Shown here piece after piece: positions 37,137 through 45,821 of a stretch of 64,000 nt of DNA. Numbering within the stretch: position 1 is the stretch's first letter; every line of letters begins with the position of its first letter. Source of the DNA: Roseobacter sp. (lineage in GTDB: Bacteria > Pseudomonadota > Alphaproteobacteria > Rhodobacterales > Rhodobacteraceae); NCBI GenBank assembly GCA_024636475.1, contig JAGXHA010000085.1, positions 1 through 64,000 of the forward strand, written 5' to 3'. The translations under genes and the position numbers were made by a program. Below the pieces are notes generated by a model, which saw only the letters and a program-made list of their open reading frames with translations, was not told the DNA's origin and searched no databases.

Positions 37137-38039
37137 TCAGAGCTTTGTGGCAGGGCTTGCCGGCGTAATCTGGCGGTTCAGCATCGCCTCGCGCCATGTG
37201 ATGAATGTCACCGATCCCAAGATGACAAAGCCGCCAAAAATGACCCAGACATCTATCGGTTCTGCAAACACCAACGCGCCCAACGCTGTTGCCCAGACAA
37301 GTTGCAAAAACGTGATCGGCTGCGTGACTGTCAGCGGGGCCGCTGCAAAGGCCAGCGTCATCGTGTAATGCCCAGCGGTGGCAAAGCATGCAACGGCGGC
37401 CAAAATCCCCACCTCCTGCCAGGTTGGCGTGATCCAGACAGGCAGCGCAAAAGGCGCAAGCGCAAGCGTCACAAACAATGACATCATCGCGACCACGACC
37501 GACGGCTTTACCTCGTCTGTCAACACCTTGGCCAACAGATAAGCCCCGCCAAACACAACGGCGGCAATCAACATTGCAAAATGCCCGTTGGTCAACTCGC
37601 GAAATCCTGGTCGCAGAATGATCACTGCCCCCAACAGGCCCAAAACGACCGCAATGATGCGACGCAGCGCCAGCTTCTCTCCCAGAAAAAACGCGGCACC
37701 AATTGTTACATATATCGGGGCAAGGTAATTCATCGCGGTCACTTCGGCGATGGAAATGCGGGTCATCGCATAAAACCACAAGATCACGCCTAACCCGTGC
37801 AATCCACCCCGCAAGCCAAACAACGACCATTGGCGGCGGGTCAGATGGGCGGCACGCAAGGCACCGATGGCAGGCAGCAAAAACACCAACCCGAAACCAT
37901 AGCGGATAAACGCCGCCTCGGCCGCAGGCAGCCGCGGGCCCATGTGCTTTACAAGCGCGGTGACACAGATGAACAGCAACCCTGTCACGACCATCCAGAA
38001 GATGCCTGTTACCGGACGATGAGGAAGCGCTGTTGCCAT
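37137..38039 (-). CDS. EamA (DMT) family exporter
   Basis: 300 residues with ten predicted membrane segments in two EamA repeats (first FWMVVTGLLFICVTALVKHM, second AMLIAAVVFGGAYLLAKVL). Small-metabolite efflux is usual for the family; substrate unknown. Start ATG 38039 places the first segment at the N-terminus; the longer frame from 38072 adds eleven residues without a clear ribosome-binding site. It ends 69 nt before the betI start, with the BetI operator in between, but read-through into bet is possible because both run the same way. Confidence 0.85.
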   Translation of the reverse strand: MATALPHRPVTGIFWMVVTGLLFICVTALVKHMGPRLPAAEAAFIRYGFGLVFLLPAIGALRAAHLTRRQWSLFGLRGGLHGLGVILWFYAMTRISIAEVTAMNYLAPIYVTIGAAFFLGEKLALRRIIAVVLGLLGAVIILRPGFRELTNGHFAMLIAAVVFGGAYLLAKVLTDEVKPSVVVAMMSLFVTLALAPFALPVWITPTWQEVGILAAVACFATAGHYTMTLAFAAAPLTVTQPITFLQLVWATALGALVFAEPIDVWVIFGGFVILGSVTFITWREAMLNRQITPASPATKL

Positions 38040-38087
38040 ATTCCGAACATTCCTGATTGCGCGGACGACCACAAGGTCACATCATCC

Positions 38088-38684
38088 TCACATCAACAAT
38101 AATTTCGCGGCAATCGCCCACATGGTCAACGCGATCAAAGCATCCAGAATTTGCCAGCTGCGCGGTTTTGCAAACATCGGGCTGAGCATGCGTGCGCCAT
38201 ACCCAAGTGAAAAGAAGAATACGAAACTGGCCGTCACCGCTCCAGTGCCAAAGGCCAGCCGGTTGTCATATTGCGCCGAGATCGATCCCAGCAACACCAC
38301 CGTATCAAGATAGACATGCGGATTTAGCCACGTAAGTGCCAACAAAGTCGGGATCGTGCGACGTAAGGATTGGGTCTGCGGCCCCTCGGCCTCAAGAGCG
38401 TCCCCGCCGCGCCACGCGGAAAGGGCATTTTGGCCCCCGTACCAGATCAAGCAGCCGGCCCCGCCATAGCGCATGAGTGGCTCGAACCATGGCACTGCCT
38501 GGGCCAACGCCCCAAAGCCCGCAACCCCGACCGTGATTAACACCGCATCCGAGACCGCACAGGTCAGGCACACCCAAAATACGTGCTGCAACCGCAATCC
38601 CTGACGCAAGACAAAAGCGTTTTGCGCGCCAATTGCCAGAATCAGCGTCAGACTCAAGACAAAGCCAGGTAAAAATGCAGTCAT
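38088..38684 (-). CDS. LysE/ArgO family amino-acid exporter
   Basis: 198 residues, six membrane segments. IGAQNAFVLRQGLR near residue 18 is the LysE-family hallmark and TWLNPHVYLDTVVLLG near 118 is typical of ArgO/LysE (basic amino acid exporters) rather than RhtB proteins. Expected to export lysine or arginine. No LysG/ArgP-type regulator is adjacent; instead a small plus-strand gene is divergent across 200 nt. Confidence 0.85.
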   Translation of the reverse strand: MTAFLPGFVLSLTLILAIGAQNAFVLRQGLRLQHVFWVCLTCAVSDAVLITVGVAGFGALAQAVPWFEPLMRYGGAGCLIWYGGQNALSAWRGGDALEAEGPQTQSLRRTIPTLLALTWLNPHVYLDTVVLLGSISAQYDNRLAFGTGAVTASFVFFFSLGYGARMLSPMFAKPRSWQILDALIALTMWAIAAKLLLM

Positions 38685-38883
38685 ATGCGCCTTTGTTCAA
38701 AGAAAGGTGAGCTGAATATCGGCCGGGAAACTTCGCGTAAAATCCGTATCTTAGCCATATTGCGCAAAAGCAAGCCGGAAATCTTCAGCTGGGGGTGAAA
38801 CAAATGCGTGATCTGGAGCGTATCTCCTAGCGAAATGAACACGCAGCCCCTATCTGGACGCAATGCAACTAAGGAAAAAAGTC

Positions 38884-39126
38884 ATGTTAGACGAAAAGCA
38901 GAAGCTGGAAATCAGCCAAGACGACCTGGCACTTATCGAAGCGGCTCTTCATACGCAGTCCAAGATTCTTGGCGTGCAAGCAAGCGCCGGTGGATCGAAA
39001 GCCCTTGGGCGTCTGAACGACGTGAAACGCGTGCTGGCAACAATTGCGCAGCAAAAAACCCTGAAGCGCAAAACTGCTGCGCCAAGCACAGGCCTGTTCC
39101 TGAGTATGGCACGCATGTTCGGCTGA
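38884..39126 (+). CDS. Hypothetical protein, 80 aa
   Basis: Cytosolic-looking helical protein: LDEKQKLEISQDDLALIEAA then LHTQSKILGVQASAGGSKAL, and a basic tail (KTLKRKTAAPS). I start at ATG 38884, with AAGGA 7 nt upstream; an ATG at 38863 in the same frame has no such site. A strong bidirectional terminator follows. No recognised domain. Function unknown. Confidence 0.6.
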   Translation: MLDEKQKLEISQDDLALIEAALHTQSKILGVQASAGGSKALGRLNDVKRVLATIAQQKTLKRKTAAPSTGLFLSMARMFG

Positions 39127-39149
39127 TATTTCAACCTTCTTCGTGATGG

Positions 39150-39185
39150 AAAAAACCGCCCCCAATTACGGAGGGCGGTTTTTTT
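39150..39185. terminator. Bidirectional intrinsic terminator
   Basis: CCGCCC (39156-39161) pairs with GGGCGG (39173-39178), flanked by A6 on the left and T7 on the right, so it works in both directions. It serves the convergent genes 38884-39126 and yebC. Confidence 0.85.
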
Positions 39186-39213
39186 GTCTGTGTCAAAGCG
39201 TGTCTTCAGAATT

Positions 39214-39954
39214 CTAAAGCTGCTCCATCACCTCGTCGGAGGCTTCGAAATTCGCCGTGACACGTTGAACGTCGTCATCATCTTCCAGCGCGTCGATCAG
39301 CTTCATGAGCTTTTCCATACCTTCCAGATCCATCTCAGTCGTCGTGGTCGGCCGCCAGACAAGTTTGGTGCTGTCAGACTCGCCCAGTTCCGCCTCAAGG
39401 GCCGTGGCAACCTCGTTCAGATCAGTGTCCAGACACCAGATCACATGACCGTCCTCAGCGCTTTCAACATCTTCCGCGCCCGCTTCAATCGCCGCCATCA
39501 TAACGGTATCGGCGTCTCCAACAGACGACGGATAGACGATTTCGCCCTTGCGATCGAACATAAACCCGACACTGCCCGTCTCGCCCAGATTGCCGCCATT
39601 TTTGGTGAAGGTAGAGCGTACAACCGACGCTGTGCGATTGCGGTTGTCGGTCATCGCCTCGACGATAACCGCAACACCGTTGGGGCCATACCCCTCATAG
39701 CGGATCTCTTCGTAATCCTCGCTATCGCCCGCCGTCGACTTTTTGATCGCACGGTCAATCACGTCCTTGGGCACGGAAACCGACTTGGCTTCCTTGATTG
39801 CCAGACGCAGGCGCGGGTTTTTGTCAGGATCGGGGTCGCCCATCTTTGCGGCAACGGTGATCTCTTTCGACATCTTGGAAAACACCTTGGCGCGCAGCTT
39901 GTCTTGACGCCCCTTGCGGTGTTGGATGTTTGCCCATTTTGAGTGGCCTGCCAT
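39214..39954 (-). CDS. yebC: YebC/PmpR family regulatory or translation factor
   Basis: 246 residues. Starts [18 protein letters not shown], the invariant family N-terminus, followed by [18 protein letters not shown] and [19 protein letters not shown] and [18 protein letters not shown]. Long annotated as a DNA-binding transcriptional regulator; recent work on the family links it to relief of ribosome stalling at proline stretches. Start ATG 39954 is fixed by the family N-terminus. Monocistronic, ending at the shared terminator. Confidence 0.95.
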   Translation of the reverse strand: MAGHSKWANIQHRKGRQDKLRAKVFSKMSKEITVAAKMGDPDPDKNPRLRLAIKEAKSVSVPKDVIDRAIKKSTAGDSEDYEEIRYEGYGPNGVAVIVEAMTDNRNRTASVVRSTFTKNGGNLGETGSVGFMFDRKGEIVYPSSVGDADTVMMAAIEAGAEDVESAEDGHVIWCLDTDLNEVATALEAELGESDSTKLVWRPTTTTEMDLEGMEKLMKLIDALEDDDDVQRVTANFEASDEVMEQL

Positions 39955-40042
39955 GGTAACCTCGTCTGCGAAATCTTCGAACTGGCTCTCTATAAGCCAC
40001 CCCTTGCGCGCAAACAAGCCACAGTGCGACGGGCTCCCGCTC

Positions 40043-40094
40043 CTTCTCTGGCTTGAAAATATCCTCGGGGGTTTGGGGGCAGACAGCCCCCAAT
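40043..40094 (+). repeat. Intergenic hairpin repeat, family A, copy 4
   Basis: CTTCTCTGGCTTGAAAATAT, CCTCGGGGG, then the hairpin TTGGGGGC-AGACA-GCCCCCAA. It lies in the divergent region between yebC and the SLC13 gene, so here it cannot be a 3' end of either gene. Confidence 0.7.
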
Positions 40095-40141
40095 CAGACT
40101 GCTAAGGCTCGGGCAAAGTTTCAATACAAGTGACGCGCCCC

Positions 40142-41914
40142 ATGACCCAGGACCAAATCATTCTTTTCTCCCTTTTCGGAGCCGTCTTTGTCATGCTGGT
40201 CTGGGGGCGGTTTCGCTATGATCTGGTCGCCTTCTCGGCACTGATGATTGCGGTTGTTTTGGGGGTAGTCGACAGCAAGGACGCCTTTGACGGCTTTGGT
40301 CACCCGGCTACGTTGATCGTCGCTCTCGTACTGGTTGTCTCAGCGGGTCTGGTGCGCTCAGGGGCGGTACTTTTGATCACCCGCACCATGGTTGATGCCT
40401 CCCGCAGCTTGGCGGCGCATATCACCTTGATGGGTCTGATCGGCGGCGTCCTGTCAGCGTTTATGAACAATGTGGCCGCACTTGCCCTGCTGATGCCCGT
40501 TGACATTCAAACGGCTCGCAAGGCGGGGCGCAATCCCGGGATAAGTCTGATGCCGCTAAGCTTTGCCACGATCCTGGGGGGCATGGCCACGCTGATCGGC
40601 ACACCGCCAAATATCATCATCGCCTCAATCCGGCAGGAATCGCTGGGCGCGCCTTTCAGCATGTTCGATTTCGCCCCTGTGGGCGGGATTGCCGCGATGG
40701 CAGGCTTGGCATTTGTAGCCCTGGTGGGCTGGCGGCTGATCCCTGCACGCGATGACAGTGCGCTGAAACCCGAGGATCTTTCGCAGTATATCGCCGAGCT
40801 GACAGTGCCAGACGACAGCAACCAGATCGGCAAACGGCTGGCCGAATTGCAAGATGTTGCTGACAAATCCGACGTCGCCATCTTGGGGCTGATCCGCGAC
40901 GGCAAGCGGCGCTATGGGCAATCGCGCAATGTCGCCTTGCAGGCTGGTGACGCGTTGGTGCTCGAATCCACACCGGATGCGCTTGATGAATTTCGCAGCA
41001 CCCTGAATTTTCAGGTTGCCGATAAAGACCGCGAAGAGATGCTGCACGCGGACGGCGAGGGTGTCGAGATCATCGAGGTGGTGATCACGGAAGACTCTCG
41101 GCTGAACGGGCGCACGGCTCAGGCGGTAGGCCTGGCATGGCGGCAAAGAACAGTGCTTTTGGGCATTTCGCGAAAGGGCAAAAAGATCACCGCGCAACTG
41201 CGCAAGACCCGGCTGCAGGCGGGCGACATTCTGTTGCTGTTGGTGCCACGCGATACGGTGCCGCATGTCGTGGAATGGCTGGGCGTGCTGCCCCTCGCCG
41301 ACCGCGGCCTTGCGGTTACCGAAAACAGTAAGGTGTGGCTGGCGATCGGCCTTTTTGGCGGTGCGGTGACCGCTGCAAGTTTTGGATTGATCTATTTGCC
41401 CGTGGCCCTTGGGTTGGTGGTGGTCGCTTATGTCCTGGCCAAAATCATACCCTTGTCAGAGCTTTACACCCATATCGAGTGGCCCGTCGTTGTCCTGCTG
41501 GGCTCTATGATCCCGTTGGGTGCGGCGCTTGAGACTTCAGGCGGAACCGAGCTGATCGCGGGCGCACTTGTCGGGCTGACCGACGGTTTCCCGGCTTGGG
41601 TCGTGCTGACGGTCCTGATGATCGTGACAATGACGTTGTCAGATGTCTTGAATAACACTGCGACCACCATTGTGGCGGCACCGGTTGGCATTCAGATGGC
41701 CCAAACCCTTGAAGTCTCGCCTGATCCGTTCCTGATGGCGGTGGCAGTGGCCGCATCCAGTGCGTTTCTGACCCCCATCGGGCACAAGAACAACACCTTG
41801 ATTTTGGGGCCAGGCGGCTATTCCTTTGGGGATTACTGGCGTATGGGGCTACCCTTGGAAATAATCATCGTCGCGGTGTCGATACCGGCAATTCTGGTTT
41901 TCTGGCCTTTGTGA
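40142..41914 (+). CDS. SLC13-type permease with two RCK_C domains
   Basis: 590 residues. About five N-terminal membrane segments (with MNNVAALALLMPV and LGGMATLIGTPPNIII, the anion-transporter hairpin), then two cytosolic RCK_C/TrkA_C modules at about 200-370 (DDSNQIGKRLAEL and EDSRLNGRTAQAVGL), then the second membrane half with LNNTATTIVAAPV and FLTPIGHKNNTLILG. The family takes up sulfate, dicarboxylates or similar anions with Na+. ATG 40142 is preferred over GTG 40130. It converges on a second permease of the same build and length. Confidence 0.88.
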   Translation: MTQDQIILFSLFGAVFVMLVWGRFRYDLVAFSALMIAVVLGVVDSKDAFDGFGHPATLIVALVLVVSAGLVRSGAVLLITRTMVDASRSLAAHITLMGLIGGVLSAFMNNVAALALLMPVDIQTARKAGRNPGISLMPLSFATILGGMATLIGTPPNIIIASIRQESLGAPFSMFDFAPVGGIAAMAGLAFVALVGWRLIPARDDSALKPEDLSQYIAELTVPDDSNQIGKRLAELQDVADKSDVAILGLIRDGKRRYGQSRNVALQAGDALVLESTPDALDEFRSTLNFQVADKDREEMLHADGEGVEIIEVVITEDSRLNGRTAQAVGLAWRQRTVLLGISRKGKKITAQLRKTRLQAGDILLLLVPRDTVPHVVEWLGVLPLADRGLAVTENSKVWLAIGLFGGAVTAASFGLIYLPVALGLVVVAYVLAKIIPLSELYTHIEWPVVVLLGSMIPLGAALETSGGTELIAGALVGLTDGFPAWVVLTVLMIVTMTLSDVLNNTATTIVAAPVGIQMAQTLEVSPDPFLMAVAVAASSAFLTPIGHKNNTLILGPGGYSFGDYWRMGLPLEIIIVAVSIPAILVFWPL

Positions 41915-41929
41915 TCATGATCCGGCGGA

Positions 41930-41974
41930 TGGGGGCCAGCCCCCAAACCCCCGGGATATTTCCAAGCCAGAGAA
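41930..41974 (-). repeat. Intergenic hairpin repeat, family A, copy 5
   Basis: On the minus strand: CTTCTCTGGCTTGGAAATAT, CCCGGGGG, then TTTGGGGGC and the pairing GCCCCCA. It fills the gap between two convergent permease genes and may end both transcripts. Confidence 0.65.
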
Positions 41975-41988
41975 GCGAAAGACGACTT

Positions 41989-43761
41989 CTACCAGATAAG
42001 AGGGATGACGGAGGATACCAGCAGCGACATGGACAGATTAAGCGGAATACCGATCCGCATGAAATCGGTAAAACGGTAGCCACCTGGCCCGTAAACCAGC
42101 GTATTTGTCTGGTAGCCGATCGGCGTGGCAAAGGCGCAAGACGCAGCGATCATGACGGCGACCACCAGCGGGCGCGGGTCCATGCCAAGCGCGGTCCCCA
42201 AGCTGATCGCGATGGGGGTCATGATCACGGCGACGGCATTGTTCGACACGATCTCGGTCAGGATTGTGGTTAGCAGGAAAACCGAAAAGATCACATAAAA
42301 GGGGGATAGGTCCCCAAGGACGGGGGCAATGCTATCTACGATCAGGGCGATGGCCCCCGAGTTTTGCAGCCCTGCCCCAATGGCCAGCATTGAAAAGATC
42401 AGCGCCAGCAACCGGCCATCAATAAAGGTAAAGGCTTCATCGGCGTCGATGCAGCCGGTAACCAGTACAAGGGCTACGGCGATGACCGCGAGCAACAGTA
42501 TCGGAGCCACGTTCAGGGCCGCAAGGACAACGATCCCCATGAGGGCAGCGATTGCAATGGGCGCATGACCACGGCGGAACGCGCGCGCTGAGGGTTGCGA
42601 GACGTCGACCATGTCCATGTCAGAGGCAAGCCGCTGGATATCTGCCATCGCACCTTCCAGCAGCAACGTATCGCCGACCTTGACGATCAGCTCATCCAGT
42701 TGCCGTCCGATGTTCTGGTTCCGGCGGTGCACCGCGAGCGGGTAGACACCGTAGCGGCGGCGCAAACGCAGCGCGCCCAACGAGCGGCCTACCATCTTGC
42801 AGCCCGGCGTGATCAGCACCTCTACTGTCGAGGTTTCAACCGCCGATACCTGATCGACGCGCTTGAGTTCCTTGTTCGCCTGCAAGCTGAGCAGTTCGGT
42901 CATTTGTGTGCGCAAAACGACGCGGTCGCCGACCTGCAGATGCACGGCTGCCAGATCGCGGCGCAACGATTGATCGCCGCGCACCACGTCGACCAACCGC
43001 ACGCCTTCGCGCTTGAACAGCTGCACGTCCAACACATCGCGCCCGATCAGGTTGGATTCAGGGGGTATCACGGCCTCGGTGAAGAACTTCATTTTGGAGC
43101 GGTCAGAGAGCATATTCGCCATGCTGTCTCGGGCTGGCAGCAGTTTAGGCGCGAAAATTGCCATGTAGATCAGGCCCCAAGCGCAGACCACAAGACCGAT
43201 GGGCAGGATTTCGAAGATGCCGAACGGTTCTAGCCCTTGGGTCCGTGCCACACCGTCCACCAACAGGTTGGTCGAGGTCCCGATCAATGTCAGCGAGCCG
43301 CCCATGATCGCTGCATAGCTCAGAGGGATCAGCAGTTTTGAAGCTTTGGTGCCCAACGTCTGGCTGAGTTGCACCACCACGGGGATCATCACCACCACCA
43401 CTGGTGTGTTGTTCATGATTGCGGATGCCGCCATTACCGCAAAGATCACGCCAACAACGGCCGACTTGGGGTGGGTCTTGGCATAGCGTTCGGCCAGCCG
43501 CGTCAAGACATCCAACGCACCCGTGCGCACCAAGGCACCCATCACAATGAACATCGCAGCAATCGTCCAAGGGGCGGAGTTCTGCAAAACCGCCTGTGCA
43601 TCCTCATATGGCAGAATGCCAAGGGCGAGCATGACAGCAGCCCCGGTCAAGGCGACAACTTCGGTCGGGAGGGTTTCGCGCAGGAACATGGCGAACATGA
43701 TCGCGACGACCGTAATGGCCAATATCGCAGACATGCTTTGCGACAGGTTCAGTAGATCCAT
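41989..43761 (-). CDS. SLC13-type permease with two RCK_C domains
   Basis: 590 residues, same domain order as 40142-41914: N-terminal membrane half (MNNTPVVVVMIPVVVQLS and LTLIGTSTNLLVDGV), two RCK_C domains at about 215-375 (PPESNLIGRDVLDVQ and PGCKMVGRSLGALRL), C-terminal half with VSNNAVAVIMTPIAIS and AFATPIGYQTNTLVYGPG. Start ATG 43761 is chosen because the first membrane segment begins there; the open frame continues 315 nt upstream over the EamA gene but looks non-coding. Similar proteins in this family carry sulfate. Follows the EamA gene by 29 nt. Confidence 0.88.
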   Translation of the reverse strand: MDLLNLSQSMSAILAITVVAIMFAMFLRETLPTEVVALTGAAVMLALGILPYEDAQAVLQNSAPWTIAAMFIVMGALVRTGALDVLTRLAERYAKTHPKSAVVGVIFAVMAASAIMNNTPVVVVMIPVVVQLSQTLGTKASKLLIPLSYAAIMGGSLTLIGTSTNLLVDGVARTQGLEPFGIFEILPIGLVVCAWGLIYMAIFAPKLLPARDSMANMLSDRSKMKFFTEAVIPPESNLIGRDVLDVQLFKREGVRLVDVVRGDQSLRRDLAAVHLQVGDRVVLRTQMTELLSLQANKELKRVDQVSAVETSTVEVLITPGCKMVGRSLGALRLRRRYGVYPLAVHRRNQNIGRQLDELIVKVGDTLLLEGAMADIQRLASDMDMVDVSQPSARAFRRGHAPIAIAALMGIVVLAALNVAPILLLAVIAVALVLVTGCIDADEAFTFIDGRLLALIFSMLAIGAGLQNSGAIALIVDSIAPVLGDLSPFYVIFSVFLLTTILTEIVSNNAVAVIMTPIAISLGTALGMDPRPLVVAVMIAASCAFATPIGYQTNTLVYGPGGYRFTDFMRIGIPLNLSMSLLVSSVIPLIW

Positions 43762-43790
43762 TGCGATATGTCCTGCATTTTGCTCGAAAA

Positions 43791-44720
43791 TCAGATCGTA
43801 GTGTCGCCCATTGCCGCTGCTTCGGCAAGCGCCGCTTTGGGGCGCGGTTGTACAAGATAGAGACCTGCAAACATCATCCCAAGGGCAATCCACAGGGTCG
43901 GCGCGTAGGCCTCGGACAAGATCAGCTTGGCCCAGATCAGCCCAAAACCTGTCACCAGATAACTGACCTGCACCGCGAACACCGCCCCCGCACGACCGAC
44001 CAGCCAGATGTAGCCAGAATAGACCAGCACATGCACGACGGAGGACGCAAGCAAGGCCAATTGCGGTGCATCCCAAGGCGGGGTCGGGTCAATGAACTGG
44101 CCCGTCATCAGAACCACGGGCAGGATCAGGAGCGCGCCGATGATGGACGCGCCTTGCAGCACCTGAAAGGCGTCCAGATCAAGTGTGCCCCATTTTGCGA
44201 CGATATTGCCTTCGAACGCGTAACAAAGCCCCCCAAACAACGCCACGAATATCCACAAGATCGGCAAGTTCATCGACACATTCGGGCCGGGAGCCACAAG
44301 CAGAACCACACCCGCGAGCCCAAAGGCCAACCCGCCTAGACGGCGAAAGCTGAAGCGGTCAAGCCCCATCACCAAAGCGATGGGAAAGGCAAACATTGGA
44401 ACAATGCTCAGCAACAGTGACAAGACGCCCGACGGCAGCCAGATCGCCGCCTGATACGAGGCAGAATTAGGCAGCACTGTGCCGATCATGGCGATGACCA
44501 GATACAGGCGCAGATATCGCGGCCCAAGCGGCAGGCGCTTGCCACGTGCTGCATTGATCACAATCGTGAAAACCGCGCCGATGACCATCTGCCAGAACAC
44601 AAGCCCAAAATGTTGATACCCTGTGCTTACGGCAATCTTTGCCATGGGCTGGGTAAAGCCCCAACCCGCCCCCAGCACCGCCAGAAAAGCGGTGTAGAAA
44701 ACGATTTGCTTGCGGGTCAT
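43791..44720 (-). CDS. EamA (DMT) family transporter
   Basis: 309 residues, about ten membrane segments in two EamA repeats; GAGWGFTQPMAKIAVSTGY opens the first and FVALFGGLCYAFEGNIVAKW the second. Substrate unknown. The gene overlaps the upstream YmdB-like gene by ATGA (44717-44720), so they are translated together, and it is followed closely by the SLC13 permease. The C-terminus is short and alanine-rich. Confidence 0.85.
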   Translation of the reverse strand: MTRKQIVFYTAFLAVLGAGWGFTQPMAKIAVSTGYQHFGLVFWQMVIGAVFTIVINAARGKRLPLGPRYLRLYLVIAMIGTVLPNSASYQAAIWLPSGVLSLLLSIVPMFAFPIALVMGLDRFSFRRLGGLAFGLAGVVLLVAPGPNVSMNLPILWIFVALFGGLCYAFEGNIVAKWGTLDLDAFQVLQGASIIGALLILPVVLMTGQFIDPTPPWDAPQLALLASSVVHVLVYSGYIWLVGRAGAVFAVQVSYLVTGFGLIWAKLILSEAYAPTLWIALGMMFAGLYLVQPRPKAALAEAAAMGDTTI

Positions 44721-45529
44721 GGGGCGCTTTGTTGCAGTTTTCCGCCCTGGCGCACGGACACGATGCGCGTGGCTTTTCCGGTGCGATCATCGGTTTCAAT
44801 ATAGACACCGGACAGCGTCGCTTCGTCGTTTGCCGGGGTAAACCTGTCTTTGGGCATACCTGTGATAAAACGGCGCAAGGGTTCGGTTTTCTCCATCCCG
44901 ATGACGGAATGGTAGTCGCCGCACATGCCTGCATCAGTCATATAAGCGGTGCCGCCGGGCAGGATCATCGCGTCGGATGTGGGTACATGGGTGTGTGTGC
45001 CGACGACAAGGCTGGCGCGGCCATCGCACCAATGCCCCATCGCCATCTTTTCAGAGGTCGCTTCGCAATGGATGTCGACGATCACGGCCGCGGCCATCCC
45101 CCCCAAAGGATGGGTTTTCAGCACCGGTTCCAGCGCCGAAAAAGGATCATCAAAGGGCCGCTTCATGAACACTTGGCCAAGCGCCTGAACCACAAGAACT
45201 TTGCGCCCGTTTTGCGCGGTGAAAAGCCGCGCGCCCTTGCCCGGTGCATTCTTGGAGAAATTCAGAGGCCGGATAATGCGTTGTTCCTGCTCGATAAAGC
45301 CAAGCATGTCTTTCTGGTCGAACGCATGATCGCCAAGGGTCAGGCAATCTGCCCCCGCCTCAAGAAGGTCCTTGGCATGGCTGCCCGACAACCCCATCCC
45401 CGAGGTTGCGTTTTCACCGTTCACCACAACGAAATCCAGTTTCCAGTCTTTGCGCAGACGGGGAAGGCTTTCGCTGATTGCGCGGCGGCCGGCACGGCCC
45501 ATGACATCACCAAGAAAGAGTATTTTCAT
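44717..45529 (-). CDS. YmdB-like metallophosphoesterase (TIGR00282 family)
   Basis: 270 residues of the calcineurin-like fold: MKILFLGDVMGRAGRRAI at the N-terminus, VVNGENATSGMGLS, TLGDHAFDQKDM, IVDIHCEATSEKMAMG and VVGTHTHVPTSD, the metal-binding set of this family. Members such as Bacillus YmdB hydrolyse 2',3'-cyclic mononucleotides and affect RNA turnover. Start ATG 45529 is defined by the family N-terminus; the frame extends upstream through the non-coding stretch. Downstream of the candidate structured RNA. Confidence 0.9.
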   Translation of the reverse strand: MKILFLGDVMGRAGRRAISESLPRLRKDWKLDFVVVNGENATSGMGLSGSHAKDLLEAGADCLTLGDHAFDQKDMLGFIEQEQRIIRPLNFSKNAPGKGARLFTAQNGRKVLVVQALGQVFMKRPFDDPFSALEPVLKTHPLGGMAAAVIVDIHCEATSEKMAMGHWCDGRASLVVGTHTHVPTSDAMILPGGTAYMTDAGMCGDYHSVIGMEKTEPLRRFITGMPKDRFTPANDEATLSGVYIETDDRTGKATRIVSVRQGGKLQQSAP

Positions 45530-45567
45530 GGCCACAGCGTTAGGCCGCGGCGCGCGCAAGAGCAAGA

Positions 45568-45724
45568 GGCAGTGCTGCGGTATTTTGGCCCCCAAGCGAA
45601 ACGCAGCGGCCCTGCCCTTCGATGGCATGTCCAGAAATCACGATGGCTAAGCCCAGACATGCCTAAGCAGCAAACCCAAAGCTGCGGCGCTGTCCCCCCA
45701 CCAGACATGTTCGCGCTCAGTGCC
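45568..45724 (-). ncRNA. Candidate structured RNA, possibly 6S RNA
   Basis: The 292 nt between the cyclo-ligase and YmdB genes contain a 157-nt element whose ends can pair (GGCA and TGCC) and which holds several strong helices: GGCATGTC/GACATGCC (8 bp) enclosing TGGGCTTAGCCA, GCAGC-TTTGGGTTT-GCTGC, and pairing between GGCC segments. The codon-like composition is poor. 6S RNA (ssrS) in many proteobacteria lies beside the 5-formyltetrahydrofolate cyclo-ligase gene and has about this size. Strand and ends are inferred; identity rests on location, size and folding, not on a sequence match. Confidence 0.4.
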
Positions 45725-45821
45725 GCGATCGCGGCTTGCAACGCATAGCAAGACGCAAAGGACCGTGAAGCATGGCTTGTGATCTGGACCACATCCGTGC
45801 CCCGAATAGCGAAGTTCAGGA

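Noticed and set aside
43762..44076. Upstream extension of the second SLC13 permease
   Set aside because: The added 105 residues are Cys/Arg/Gly-rich and lie within the EamA gene in another frame; the membrane protein starts at 43761.
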